A DNA stretch of 64,000 nt from Diphasiastrum complanatum (Eukaryota; Streptophyta; Lycopodiopsida; Lycopodiales; Lycopodiaceae): positions 11,905,634-11,969,633 of the forward strand of contig CM055114.1 of assembly GCA_029204225.1 (NCBI GenBank), written 5' to 3'. Made by a program: the position numbers and the translations under genes. Positions 33,040-45,032 of this stretch are shown in pieces (within the stretch, counting starts at the first letter, position 1; every line of letters begins with the position of its first letter). The notes beneath the pieces were generated by a model. That model was not told the DNA's origin, searched no databases, and worked only from the letters and a program-made list of their open reading frames with translations.

Positions 33040-34530
33040 ATGAAGCCACGTTGGCATGGAAATCTAATCCATATACAACGCGGCAGCCTCCTAAGGGCGC
33101 TTTCAGATCTCGAAAGAGAGAGAGAGAGAGAGAGAGTTTGTGTGTGGATTGGAAACCTTTATTATCTTGAAAAATACTTGCATTTTTTAAAAACTTTTGA
33201 TTTTTTGAAGACTATTAATCATAAAAGGATCTATACTCTATGCGCTTCTCTAAAAGATCGTCAAAGATTTTATGATATCGATTTTTGAACAATTATGTCG
33301 GTTCCATTCCTATACATTGCCGATTTTTCCAAGCACTCCTCCAAAGTATAAAGTGGAGGTGATCTATGAGTTGTTCAGTGAAGAAGAACCAGGGCACACA
33401 CGCAACACCTATTTGGCTTGGTTTCTGTTGTCACTCAATGTCCCAAGTACTTGAGAATGGTCTTTATGGTGATCTTTGCACTTGCTAAAATGATCGTAAC
33501 ATTAGGGCAAGGCCATAACTGAACGTATGTTGAACCGGGTGTAAAGGTCATGAAAAAGACTTTTCTTAAGCTTAAATGATTGTCTGGCCGTTTTACATTA
33601 CAGATAAATATATTTTTAATTTTAACTTTTTGTGGGGTAAAAGGCGCCCCGGTCCAAGGGCCTTCTGTGCATAGAGGGTGTCCGAGGGCGGGAACCCAAG
33701 GGCAAGGCCTCGACCTGCATGGAAGCCACGGCCCGAGGCTCTCGGGGCCTTCCACTGCGTAATGGTCTGATGTGAGGGTGGAGAGAGAATGCACATTACA
33801 AAGGGAGGGTGCATATTTTGGAGAGAGAATGGCAAATTCCAGAGGAGAGAGAAAGGTGGATGCATATTCTTGTGACATTTTACACGTGTGGGACTCCCCG
33901 AAAGTGTGATTATGATTTTCCCCGATTGGATGCATATTGGGTTGGATATGGACTTTTGATGACCTTCCTTTATAACAGTGCGCCCTCCTACTGCAGTTTT
34001 AGTCTGTTACAGCTTGCACATGTGAAGCCTAGGTGGCACTTGTCTTACAAACCTCCTCTCCCTATGTATTGTGCTTTATAATGACCAAATCAAAGTCCTA
34101 TAGCAAAAGTTCTGGTCGTCGAAAGTTTGGCAATTTTTAGACTAAAATTTGAAAATTTTCCCAAATGTTCTAATTGCATGCATGCATGTGGAGCTGTAGA
34201 GTGATTTTCCAATGTTGAAAATGTTTGGATGAACATGTATGCATGTTTGGATGCATGGTAGTGGGTGGTACAATAGGCTGATCAGAGAAATTTCATGCAT
34301 GAATACAGTTTCCGTAAAAACTAGTTAAGAAGCAAATTTCTCAGTTGTTAGGTAGTTGATTTTTTGAATAAATCATTGCATGTCATGTCTGATGCATGCC
34401 GGATTTTTCTAAGTTAGTTCAAAATGGGATGACAACTGTGAAACTGCCAAGTTGATGCGATAAATCGATTTTCCTAGTTTTGGTCCAGGTCGAACAAATT
34501 TTGAAAATCCCAACTACGTAAAATTTTGAA
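33040..34530. other. No gene recognised; GC-rich patch
   Basis: Contains a short GA repeat (about 33113-33137) and a GC-rich patch (about 33640-33760) rich in gggcc and cgagg blocks, in otherwise AT-rich sequence. Open frames on both strands across the patch show no known domain. Confidence 0.5.
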
Positions 34531-34629
34531 AGAACCATGGATGTTTTGACTTTGTTCAAATTCGTCGATTTTTTATCAAGCAAGAATAGTTATAAAGTGA
34601 ATGACCTTACCGATATGAAATTAGTCAAT

Positions 34630-34740
34630 TTTATAAGGTCACAGTACTTTAATGGAGTGAGTGAGAGAAGAAATAGATCTCTTTGTGAGTGTGCTAAGGC
34701 CTTAAGGCTAGATCTCTGCCAGACTCCTACGAACAATTTC
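34630..34740 (+). pseudogene. Small copia integrase remnant
   Basis: SQYFNGVSERRNRSLCECAK in the frame 34537-34806 resembles the NGVAERKNRTLLE motif around the catalytic Glu of copia integrase. Flanking codons show no other integrase motif, so it is a short, decayed piece. Confidence 0.45.
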
Positions 34741-34809
34741 ATCCTTATTAGCATGGCATCATCAAGTGAAGCGATTTTGGTTGAAGATTTTGGGATCTGC
34801 AACTAGATA

Positions 34810-36280
34810 GAACAATTTTTTAATTATGTGATCAATAATGGCCGAGAAGAATGCAAATCTTATTGGAACGGGTTCTATACCGATCTATGTGTAGATTTGC
34901 CAATAGTTGAGTGCGGCACTTAATGAACAATTGAAACAGTCTGAATGACCAGTAGATAGAAATTCTACTGATTGAAGTTTAGGCTTTTTCCTTACCGAAT
35001 TTGGGGCCTTCAACCTAAACCACATTCGGGAAGGGTGGAAGTAGGTGAAGCCGGAGGGGTAGATGATTTGTTGACCAAGTGAACCAATTATGTTATTCTA
35101 CTTTGAATTCTTGAAGTATAAGAGATAGCAAGTGAAATACAATTCGGAATTAAGCTTTGGAATTGTTTTTAAACTATCTCTGAAAATTGGTTTCTTTTCC
35201 CCAGCATTTATTTAGAGTTCTAGGAATTGAAAATTCTAAGGAAAAAGTGATGACAATCAGATAATAATCCAGTTATGGAACCATTTTTGTGTTGCAATTG
35301 GATTTGGGTTCAAAGCTTGAAATTTGCAAATGGAATTAGTTGAAATGTGTTCCATACAAAAATCTGGTCATTTGGATTCTTTTTTAGGCATTATAGAGAG
35401 ATTCGTTATAATGACTGGATCACCACTACTATCCATAATCATGAATAACTCATAGCTCAATATCCCCAAAACTCCTCTAGTTCCAGATTATTTGCAACAA
35501 TCCCTATAGAGTTCCTCTATTTCACTAAGATAGTTCAATATTTGCACACTTACTGGATTCCTCAAAAGAAATCTATGCAACTGATTGGTCCATTGAAATT
35601 CTTATTCTTATATCTTCATCTCCCTTTTTTAAAAAGATATTCCATCATTTCCCTTAAAAAAGGACCTCAGGAGACAATGTATAAAATATCAAAGACCAGA
35701 AAAAGTCAATAATGAGTATCCAATACTATTACAAAAGACAATCATTTGGGTCTAGGAAGTCTAAATTCCATGAATTCAGTCATTCCTTCACTAAATTTGA
35801 ATCAACTGAAAACGTCAATAGATTCTTAGCCATGTTCACAAGCGTTTGGAAGTATAATTTCATATAACAATAATCAGTCCTTCATAACATTATGAATCTC
35901 AATCCAATTGTCTCGTATTTAAGAAATTTCTAAAAAGTATAAGTTCAAATAAAAGAGAAATATATTTAAGGGTCTTCAAATTTTGTAAATAATGAGATAC
36001 CATTTAGGATCCAGATCTATATCTCATAATTTCCCAAAATATCCTAGTAAAAAAACCAATGGATTTATCTATTAGTATTACCATTACAGTAATCATTAAC
36101 GATTGGTGTACAGATCACTCTCGCACAAGAAATTCCCTTGGGAATCACTGATGTCCCATACCACTAGCTTCCCCTCCAAGAATTCTCTGCTTTTAGATCT
36201 GTTACCAAGACTAACTAGCTATCCTATATCCAAATATAGGATCTGATTCACAACCAATTTCAGGAGATACTTCTAGCCAT
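34810..36280. other. Decayed repeat DNA without readable gene
   Basis: AT-rich. Probably the continuation (minus strand) of the gypsy pol remnant at 36290-36600, but I could not read integrase or RNase H motifs in any frame. Confidence 0.4.
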
Positions 36281-36289
36281 ATGAATTCT

Positions 36290-36600
36290 CTCATACTTCT
36301 ATGTAGATGAATACATCATCTAAGAATACCACTATGCATTGACCCATGTATAGACGAAAACTATCGCTATAGATTGTTGAAATGCGACAAGTGTATTCAT
36401 TGAAACAAAAGGAACATTAATAACCTCAATGTAGCTAAAGAAATACTATAGTAGATATCTGATATCCATTTCAGAATCGATAAGAAATATTTCATTCTTT
36501 CCAAAAGTAAGAAGTACTCTTGGTTATTGATTGTATCCCAGTGAGCTAGTTTCGGATGACAGAGTTTAATACCAAGAGTTGTCACTGAATTTAGTTGGAA
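36290..36600 (-). pseudogene. Ty3/gypsy reverse-transcriptase remnant
   Basis: On the minus strand YIEVINVPFVSMNTLVAFQQ matches the gypsy segment YEFxVMPFGLTNAPATFQ. After a frameshift, CIVVFLDDVFIY (about 36302-36345) is the catalytic FxDD box. The segment is riddled with changes. No LTR could be tied to it, though the dispersed repeat at 37030-37420 lies on its 5' side. Confidence 0.7.
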
Positions 36601-37029
36601 TTCAACAAAACTTTGTAATCTCTAGATTTTGTTCTAGGATTGTATAAAGTTTATGCTATTAAAGACGGGTATTAAAGTGGTTTTGGTATGCCTTCTGTCT
36701 TTAATTATGTTTGATCACATAATTGGATAACTCATATGTTTGTTAAGAATTGAATTGGAAGAATATTCTTAAAATCTAGTAATTTTCCGTGGGGAAAAAG
36801 ACTTTAAGAATGATTCTTATATTTCCTAAATTGTATGTTGAACATATACTCCAGTATCTTTTAATGATTAAGTGTGGTTTTGAAATCCTACGAATTATGG
36901 TTGACGAATCATAAGATACTAAATATTTATGATTGATGGATCATAAATAAACACTTAATTGTCATCAGAAAATTATAAGGAAATGTGATGATTCTTGCAT
37001 CTGGTGAGTAATTTGGGAATCTTAATGTC

Positions 37030-37420
37030 TTTACTCAGTCTTTAATTGAGAACGTACATGTCTCACTGGCATTCTCATTAAGTGAATTCTTTTTACTTGT
37101 AGAGGGTTTGCTTAACTTAGTGGATGAAACTCTGCTATAGATTATAGTCTACAGATGCTTGTGTACAATATTTAGCCTAGATCTCCAGTTAATTGGGAGA
37201 CAGACAACTCTATCGAGATTGAATGGTTGCTATTTTCTTGCATGAGATGTTAGGGATAAAGCACTTAAGTCAAGAGAGTATCGAGGGTACTCAAAGTTGA
37301 GTTAAAGTCATTTTTATCTTGATGGTTCTCCTAGATATTCTGGTAGAATGAAATGTTATATCTTAGTTTCTGGATTCTAAGAGTATTTGTACCAAGAAGC
37401 ATTTATGACAAGTCTATGAG
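37030..37420. repeat. Dispersed repeat, copy 2 (partner 6400-6800)
   Basis: Same block order as at 6.4-6.8 kb, including cttagtggatgaaactctgct, gcttgtgta, ttttcttgcatgaga, tctcctagatat and gtaccaagaagcat. Non-coding. Confidence 0.55.
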
Positions 37421-37679
37421 AAATTATAAATGTTCTTGGACTATAATTGTTTTTTTCTTTAACTTTTGAACATTGATCTCCAATGTAAAGTGATAATTCA
37501 CCCAAAGGTTTATTTAAATTGAGTTTACATGAAGATGATGTTACTAGTTGGAGAAGAGTTAAACTCAATTGAAAAACTTATCGCTTAGAGTATTTCTGAA
37601 ATATAGTATAGTACTTCATAGCAGAGACATACATTTGAAAAATTGTTTTATCTCTAAGTACATATTTGATATTTGAAGT

Positions 37680-37870
37680 GTTAGTTGATGCCACGCTCCG
37701 AGGTGTCTCAAAAGGGCTTCTAATGGAGATATTGAAAACCGCGTATGAGAGCACGAGCTTTACTAGTGCTAAGCTAATTGCATATTTTGTGAGCCCCATG
37801 GTAATTCCCAAAAGATGGAAAACCATGCAGGAGCTAGTAATTTGGGCCCTCTCAAACTTGAGATGTATTT
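37680..37870 (+). repeat. Gypsy LTR-like repeat (second copy near 56530-56640)
   Basis: gtgagccccatggtaattcc and aagatggaaaaccatgcagg match gtaagcctcatggtgaatcc and aagatggagtgaccatgtagg at 56.57 kb in the same orientation. It lies upstream of the gypsy-type primer site at 38669, so it may be part of that LTR. Confidence 0.5.
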
Positions 37871-38668
37871 TTAAGGAAGAGGCCTCATTAATATGTGTAA
37901 GGTAAGAGGTGACCTCCGTAATATGTGCAAATCAAGAGGTGGAACCCAAAATGTTATAGAATGGGGTTCACCCACTCGTGAGTATATAGAAGAGCCCCCT
38001 CCACAAGTTTCCAGAGCATATGAATTGTATAGAGCTGTTGTTGCTTTGTTAATTGAGGATCCTATCATTTGCATTTCCTTTAATGCTCCATCTTCATACA
38101 TTCAGTTTAGGTACTTGTGTATGAATGTGTTTGTTGATTCTTCCTTCTATCAGGTTTGGTTTTGTGATTAACATCAGGTAGATGTGCAAGGTTCAGTAGC
38201 AGATCATAATCATTCAGATTTGATGCTCCTTTGTGCTTGACTCCCTGAGGAGTTTTTATTACAAATGCTAAGTGATATCTGAAATAAACACTTTGCAGGA
38301 TGTTGCAGTTCTTAGTTAGATGTTGTTTTGTTGATTTGGTGATTTCAGTAGGAGTAGATTCAATCTTGTTCATTGTTTCTTGTTTAGATTAGATTAGTAA
38401 TAATCTGCATTTTGTAAGAAACCAAGAGAAGATCTGAAACAGACTGTAGAACGTAGATATCTGAGTCCAGAGTGACCATAGATTTAATTTGAGCTTCCAT
38501 TTTCAGTCAAGGATCGAGATCAGATTGTAGATGTGTCGAACTGACAAGCGGGACACATACCACCATACTACAAAGTGATCATGAACCAAGAAGATAGATA
38601 GCAATCAGATCCTGCTAGCAATAGGTGGCAGAATTAGTAAACATTATAAATAATAGGATTCGCAAACA

Positions 38669-38682
38669 TTGGCGCCGTTGGC
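38669..38682 (+). promoter_or_regulatory. Gypsy-type primer-binding site
   Basis: ttggcgccgttggc follows gcaaaca, a plausible LTR end. This is the start of the common plant gypsy primer site. Nothing recognisable as gag follows. The LTR probably extends left past 38000 but its start was not found. Confidence 0.55.
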
Positions 38683-38699
38683 CACTGCCAATCTTCTTG

Positions 38700-39980
38700 A
38701 ATTTGATCCAAGAACTCGTATCTAACAGTCGATTTTACAATTCTTCTTCATTTTGATTCTCGTTGCTTACTTTCTTGCATTCATCTTTTTTTCCAAGCAA
38801 GCATTCAATCTGTTCTCTAAGATCAAAATTACATAACAACATTTCACCAAAAACGTTCAAGAAAACAATCGACAAACCGCTCTCTATTGTTTCTTGAAAC
38901 CATTCCTCGAGTGACACATCTCTATCACGCACTATTTTAGGAGGAAGAAGACTAGTCTGCGTCTACAACTGACAGTCCAGAAAATTTGTCACTTTTAACC
39001 ATTTGAAAGCAACAATTCACGTTGCTCCTTACCATAATATGCTTGGATTGGTTATACACTCGTGTGACAAAATTGTGTTGCTAGTTTGAAACTTGGGGTG
39101 TACCCCCGACAATTTTAGTTGAGTTAAATCAAAGTGGTTCACATGTTAGTGAACTAACATCATGACATACTAGTTCTTACATGCTCCAAAATTGGCCACA
39201 CCTTCTAGATGGTTGTACTTTAATGCACACTTAAAGTATCTTAAATAATAATGATAGTACTCCTTGACAAAAGCACCCATGGCACATGTTTTTATCTTTT
39301 TATGGCTTCTTTTTATAATTGTGAAACTTAATGGCCCTTCTAGCGCCTAATGTAAAGATGTCCATTTGATTTTTTGCTTTACATATAACGACCTTGTCAA
39401 CCATGTTCTAAAGAGCACACATTGCTCAACAATTGGTACGAGAGCATGACGTAGAGATGTACATTAATTTGGATGTTGTACATACATCAACCATGCCAAT
39501 TGGACTTTGAAGAGCATCTACTACTTCACAACCGATATCTATTATGGACCTAATGTATTAAAGATAGGAATGGATGTGCCTTGTAAAGTAGGAGCTCAAT
39601 ATTTTTGAGCATTTACTAGCTAGAAATATTTAAATGTTTCATGCATGTCTCTTTCGAAAATCCCATGTGGTCTTCCAATCATTGTTGTGGTACTTTAGAG
39701 AGGTTGGTTTTGGGCTTGTCCACCTAGGATCAATCTCGCTCAAGTGCAACGAGAAATTTACTCCTCATTGTTGTTTGAAGACCACCCTTCGTGGTGGCCT
39801 TGAAGTTGTTGAAGTGCTTGCCCTTCAAAAACAAAGGGTATGGTTTCCTTCGTTGGAGTTGGCCTTTCTTGTGTTAAAACTAGTCTATCATAGGTTGCCC
39901 TTCCATGTAAAGTGTAAGAATGAGTGCCTCTTGGCCACAACAAATCAAAATATCTCATAGTCGTAAAATCTTTATCTAAA
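38700..39980. other. No gene recognised
   Basis: AT-rich, with short frames on both strands that match nothing I know. Confidence 0.5.
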
Positions 39981-39984
39981 CATT

Positions 39985-40280
39985 GTTGACTTGGATGACA
40001 TTTCTCACTAAATGGGAAGTAACAAAATGAAGTCCTAAGCCATAAATATTAAGTTCAATATTCTCTTGACTTTGTCTATATTTTAAGTAGAAGTTGCTCG
40101 AGATTTGGAAATTGTTAGGTTAGTTGACTTGGATGACATTTCTCACTAAGTGGGAAGTAACAAAAAGAATTCCTAAGCCATAAATATTAAGTACAAGATT
40201 CTCTTGACTTTGTCTAATTCATATCAAAAGGCCATTATTTTAAGTAGAAGTTGCTTGGGATTTTGAAATTGTTAGGTTAG
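39985..40280. repeat. Two-copy tandem duplication
   Basis: Unit 1 is 39985-40122 and unit 2 is 40123-40280. Both run from gttgacttggatgacatttc through cctaagccataaatattaag to gttaggttag. Unit 2 has about 20 extra bases. A separate 23-bp duplication of cttttgagaccatttgaaaag lies at about 40477-40523. Confidence 0.9.
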
Positions 40281-40289
40281 TCTGTACTT

Positions 40290-41165
40290 ATGGCCTAGGT
40301 CATAAATGTAAACAATAAACCTAGATTTTGTGGATTATAATTATGGTCAAGGTTGCTAATTCTAGAAAGGAAGCTACTTTTTGGATTGTAGGCCATAAAG
40401 CCAATCTTGAAATTGACCCAAAAGCCATGATAAGCTCATGTATGTCATACATAAATTCTTTATGTTCAATTGGAATATCTTTTGAGACCATTTGAAAAGT
40501 ATCTTTTGAGACCATTTGAAAAGCTATCTACCATATCTAAATATCTCGTTTGAAACTAAATGTTGTGGATGTCTTACTATATGAATGTTGCCGACCATGA
40601 AGAATTTTCCCACGAAAAGATATTCTATGAATGTTTTATAAAATCAATGTGGGAATATCTATCAAAATGAGCAAAAGCAATGTATATTTTTCCTATGGCT
40701 TATCTTGCTAGATGTTGGAATGCGTTGTGTGTTCACATGTTCTTTATGAATTTGTATAAGAACACCTTATTAGAGAAGTAGTGTCCATATACTAGTATTA
40801 TGCCCAATGGTAGCATGGGGCACATTTTTCGCACAATGGCTAATTTGTTTAGAGGATCAAATATAGGGTACCTAAGTGTTAATGAATCTTTTTAGATTTA
40901 GACAAATGGGTAATTTCACCAATCAATTTATTAAGACCTAGGCAATAATAACATCTCCTTAATCATAGTAGTAAGTATTTGTTGGACCAATGACAATTTG
41001 ACATATGTTTAAAGACTTGTTAGACCTAGACATGATTAAGAGAGGTGGTCGGGGAGGGTGGCAAGTTACGACACTTGCGCTACGATCCCTTTTTGCCAAC
41101 TCTCTCCGTCTCAAGAAGAGTCTACGTGAAGGAGAGCATCTTGGATCTGGAGATCAATTGGACCA
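40290..41165. other. No gene recognised
   Basis: AT-rich intergenic or decayed repeat sequence. A short frame with no known domain runs on the minus strand at 40515-40321. Confidence 0.5.
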
Positions 41166-41170
41166 ATCAA

Positions 41171-41961
41171 TATAAAGTTCTCAATCCAAGGATCCTATTC
41201 TAAGCATGCCAATTACAAGCAACACAAGGGAACCTGATGGTGGACAAACCAACCCAACGTCAAATGGATCTAGCCCCCAAGCTATGGATCAATCACTCAT
41301 AGAGGAATGAGGCATCACACCAACAGCATCCTGCCGCCAGTCATGCTATCAAGCATACACTACTGAGAGCCCAATAGGTATACTTATACCCTCCAAGGCC
41401 CATGCACCACTAGTAGTGCACTGTGACACCTCACTGGACACCTTTGCAGCCAATCTGGGCCACGTCATCCAGTTCCCCAATGACTCACTGATAGACCCAT
41501 ACAAATTCACCATCAAGTGTTTTAGGCCTACAACCATTAATTGTGACCATGTACATATAAGGGCCCCAATTCCCTTATAGTCACGATTAACTTACGGGTT
41601 GTTGGTCTACCGATCTCTAGCGTGGACATGCTATCCAAAACCAGTCATGGGCATGACATTCTTCCCCCCTTATTCAAGTTCTGTCCTCAGATTTTAAAAC
41701 TAAGAAAGTTCCTCCTTAAGCTTCCTTCTTATTCCCAGGAATCATCATCATCTGTACATCCCTTCCATCGAACCAAATGCTCGGTAACTATACGATTTCT
41801 TAATCATTTTAGTTCTTGTATCAAAGATCTTTTCGGGTTCAAGACGAGATACACTCGATGATTCATCCAATTGGTTGGGTTGGTTTGTCCATCATCAGGT
41901 TCCCTTGTGTTGCTTGTGACTGGCATGCTTAGAATAGGATCCTTGGATTGAGGACTTTATA
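41171..41961. repeat. 88-bp inverted repeat with a ~615-bp spacer
   Basis: 41171-41258 and the reverse complement of 41874-41961 are both 88 bases and differ at only four positions, all transitions. The spacer (41259-41873) has short frames on both strands (for example CDTSLDTFAANLGHVIQFPN in the reading frame of the left arm) that I cannot assign. The right arm abuts the LINE remnant that starts near 41990. Confidence 0.93.
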
Positions 41962-41989
41962 GTTTCTATCTCTCTTCTTCTACTAATTG

Positions 41990-43718
41990 GCTTCGTCTCT
42001 TGAACAATGAGACTCATCAATTCACCACTCTTTCTGACCACAGTCCTGTGCTGCTCCAATGTTCCTTCCTCGCCCTTCCAACTGACTCTTTTCACTCTCC
42101 TTACGCTTGGCTCCGTCACCTGCCTTTTGGGCATTCATTTTGGTATTCATTTGTCTTCTTCCCAATGTGCCCACTGGTTTCTCCATTATTTTTCTGATAA
42201 GCTCGCCCATTGGGACCCTCGTTTTATGTCCTTTCCCTCCCGAGTTTTAGTTGTCTGTCATATCCTCTATGCTTTGTTGGTCTTTTTCTCTTCCCTTTTC
42301 GTTGCCACCCATGCTTTGCACAATTTGCTTGCTAAGCTCTCCGCCGCTTTCTCTGGGCGGGAAAGCGTTCTCTTCTTCCCTGGTCTGTCTATACGGCCGC
42401 TACCATTGATGGTGGTCTTGGCATTCCTGACCCTGCCATTAAGAACCGTTCTTTGGTCCTTCGTAGACTGTCGTCCTTGGCTCTCCCCTCGCAGCATTGG
42501 CATGCTCTTCTCCTTTCCTTCATGGCTTCTTCGGCGGCAGTGCTAGCCCTGCTTCGTCCTCCACCCAGTCTTGCGGGCATTTTGGCCTTCGGTTGTTTCT
42601 TTAAGCTCAAAGGTCCCTTTGTTTTTACCAACCTCGCGCGCCTCTTGCTTCACCTTCATTCCTTCTTCTCCTGGAGGGATGACTCTATCCTCCCTGCTTT
42701 AGAATCCAATTGGACCTCCTCTCTTTTCCCTCCCAATGCGCAACCTCTTTTTTGTTCTCATCCCCGCCTTTCGGTTTCCTTAGCTTCCAAGGGCCTCTGC
42801 TCCCTTGCTCGGTTGGTCCACGTCCCCTTGCCGAGTTCTTCCTTCCTCTTCCCTTTCTTTGTCAGAGAGCAGGCTGGTCTTCTTGGCCGCCTCTTGTGCC
42901 ATTCCGCTTCATCTCTCTCAGCCCGCGCCCTTTGACCTTTCTGGTTGGGACCCGACCCTTTCCTCTTCTCTCTTTACCTACTCTTCCCTACATCGTCGTC
43001 AATTTCCCTCTCTTTTTCCGGACTACCTTAACCATCTCTGGTTGATCTCTGAGTCTCCGCGTGCCTTTCGTTCTCGTCTTCAAACTGCCCGTTCTCTACC
43101 TATAGGGAAGCTCCAGTATCTTGCCTATCGTATCTTTACCAAATCCCTTCCTTTGCTCTCCAAGTGGCCTTTTCTTGATGATCACCTTTGCCCTCTCTGC
43201 CAGCTGGCTGAAGAAACGGTGGAGCACCTATTCTTTCACTGTCACTACCATCTTTGGTTGGAGCTGAGCCACATTCTCTCGTGGTGGGGCCTCCCTTTCT
43301 CTCTGGACACGGCTATTATCTTGCTACTCCGTTATGACAGATTCTTCTGCTCTTACCCTTTGGCATGTGTGCAGGTTGGCAGTCTTGTGGAGGATTTGGA
43401 CGACAAGGAATCATGATGTTTTTGAGGGGGAACCCCCCTCCTTATATGCCATGGCTTGTATTCGGCTTGCTTTGTACTTTTTACATACTACTTAATATAC
43501 TTTTTAAGGCTGCTACACTGTGTGGTAAGCTACAGTGCCACCCCTTGGGCTTCTGCTAGTTTTGTAAATTTCAGTTCTTTTCCAGTAAGCTACAGTAACT
43601 GCCCATTGGGCTTTTGGTGATTCTGTAAGTTTCTGTACTCTTCGGCCATGGAAGCCACCCTATGTACTTCTACATTTGTGAATATACAATAGTGCAATTA
43701 AGCTTTAAAAAAAAAAAA
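41990..43718 (+). mobile_element. LINE (L1-type non-LTR) remnant with poly(A) tail, reverse transcriptase lost
   Basis: SDHSPVLLQ (about 42030-42056) is the C-terminal motif of the APE-type endonuclease. GGLGIPDPAIKNRSLVLRR (about 42410-42465) is the region after reverse transcriptase. DDHLCPLCQ...ETVEHLFFHC (about 43175-43245) is the zinc-binding zf-RVT domain. The sequence ends in 12 A at 43707-43718. The reading frame changes several times. The ~2 kb expected for reverse transcriptase between the first two motifs is reduced to about 350 bases. The C+T-rich strand leaves long frames open by chance (42007-42546, 42453-42935, 42710-43045, 42805-43416). aaagacttg follows the tail and also occurs near 41003, a possible target duplication. 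Confidence 0.72.
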
Positions 43719-44085
43719 GACTTGATTTAATGAACATTGCAAATGTGCAAGGTGTGTTTACTATAAATAAAAAGGGATGAACATACTTTACACATTTGTA
43801 ATATGATCTACTAAATGTAATAAGCACATACATGTGAAACTTCAAAAAAATTAGTAAACTATTATGTATAGCAATTTTTCAGCATTGATTGATGTTGGGG
43901 AAGTCCCCCCTTGGTTGGGGCCTTCCCTGTTGTGAGGTGCCCTCGGATGGGGCCTTCCCTATACTTTCGTGTGTGAGACAATTTGTATGATATAGAAACT
44001 TGCTCATGCCCATTTTTATGGCATATCTAGGAATGATTTGGTTTCTTCTTGTGAATCTTATATTAGCCAAGGATTATCTAGTTGG

Positions 44086-44281
44086 AGATCTAGCTGAAGA
44101 TCTAGGTGCTTGATTAAAATAGCTCCATCTCTATTGTGAGCTCTCAATGCTAGACTTTCCTTCATATACGTCCGAATGAATCCAGATCTAGTTGAAGATC
44201 TAGGTGCTTGATTAAAATAGCTCCATCTCTATTGTGAGCTCTTAATGCTATACTTTCCTTCATATACATTGGAATGAATAC
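44086..44281. repeat. 98-bp tandem duplication
   Basis: 44086-44183 and 44184-44281 are near-identical units starting agatctagytgaagatctagg and ending cgaatgaat / ggaatgaat. Non-coding. Confidence 0.93.
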
Positions 44282-44879
44282 ATTAGTCAAAGCACCTATC
44301 TCCGAAAAAGAAAAACAGACAAAAGGTCATTTGGCATAAAAATATATATTCAAAAATTTGTTGACTTGAACTACTTTCGTGGGGCTAGAAAGAACTCAAA
44401 GTCATAAACCATATATATTTAAAAAGAAATACAAATATCCTCCCTTTTTATTGTAATTTTATTTTTGGCCACGACTCTATTAAGGAAATACGCTTTAACT
44501 AGACGATAGGGTGTTAACCGGGGTTCGAACCCGTGGCTCGAAACTGGCGGTCGTAATAGCGGGAACTACCTAACTGCGGTTAAGGTTAATCTCTACTAAT
44601 GTATGGACGGTCCAGATGGACTGGAATCGACGGTCATTATGGTGGCGGCTTCCAACCACTCATCTCCTTAAGGCTCTACCATTCAAGCGGACTTCAACCC
44701 GCCTCTGCAATTTAGTTTAATATAGCTTCTACCACCAGGCAGCGGAGGCGCCACCAACATAGGTGCGTGAAAAACCTAAGTGGCCTTATGCTTGGTAGCC
44801 ACATGTGGAAGTGGTTGGAGGCGCTTCCAAGATATTCTTGGAATCGCTTCCAAAATATTCTTATCTTCTGAATTCTCTG

Positions 44880-45032
44880 ATTTCTCTTATATTTCACGTC
44901 TCCTTGAGCCTGTTACTCTCTCGTTCTCGCTTCTGTGGCTGGGTAGGTGGATCGATCGTCCATCCTGTAACAGGAAAAAGCTCATTGCTCTGGTCTGTCT
45001 GATCTATTGCTTGCCTGCTCTGCGTTGGTGGA
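44880..45032 (+). promoter_or_regulatory. Candidate core promoter and 5' UTR of transketolase
   Basis: A TATA-like ttatattt at about 44888-44895 is followed by pyrimidine-rich ctctctcgttctcgcttctg, a plausible initiator region, about 110-130 bases before the start codon. Just upstream, a 23-bp direct repeat of cgcttccaagatattcttgg / cgcttccaaaatattcttat (about 44822-44867) contains CTTATC, the complement of the light-related GATAAG I-box. Inference only. Confidence 0.3.

Noticed and set aside
33640-33760. GC-rich patch as a gene or CpG island promoter
   Set aside because: Frames on both strands lack known domains and no splice-compatible neighbours were found; it looks like a repeat fragment.
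40477-40523. CRISPR-like direct repeat
   Set aside because: Just two adjacent 23-bp copies with no spacers, in a plant nuclear sequence.
42007-43416. Long overlapping plus-strand frames taken as one or more host genes
   Set aside because: Only fragments in changing frames match anything (LINE endonuclease end, post-RT region, zf-RVT); the strand is C+T-rich, which keeps frames open by chance, and a poly(A) tail follows.
44500-44600. tRNA gene suggested by ggggttcgaacccg
   Set aside because: A B-box-like palindrome is present, but no acceptor stem or complete cloverleaf could be built on either strand; at most a tRNA-derived SINE relic.
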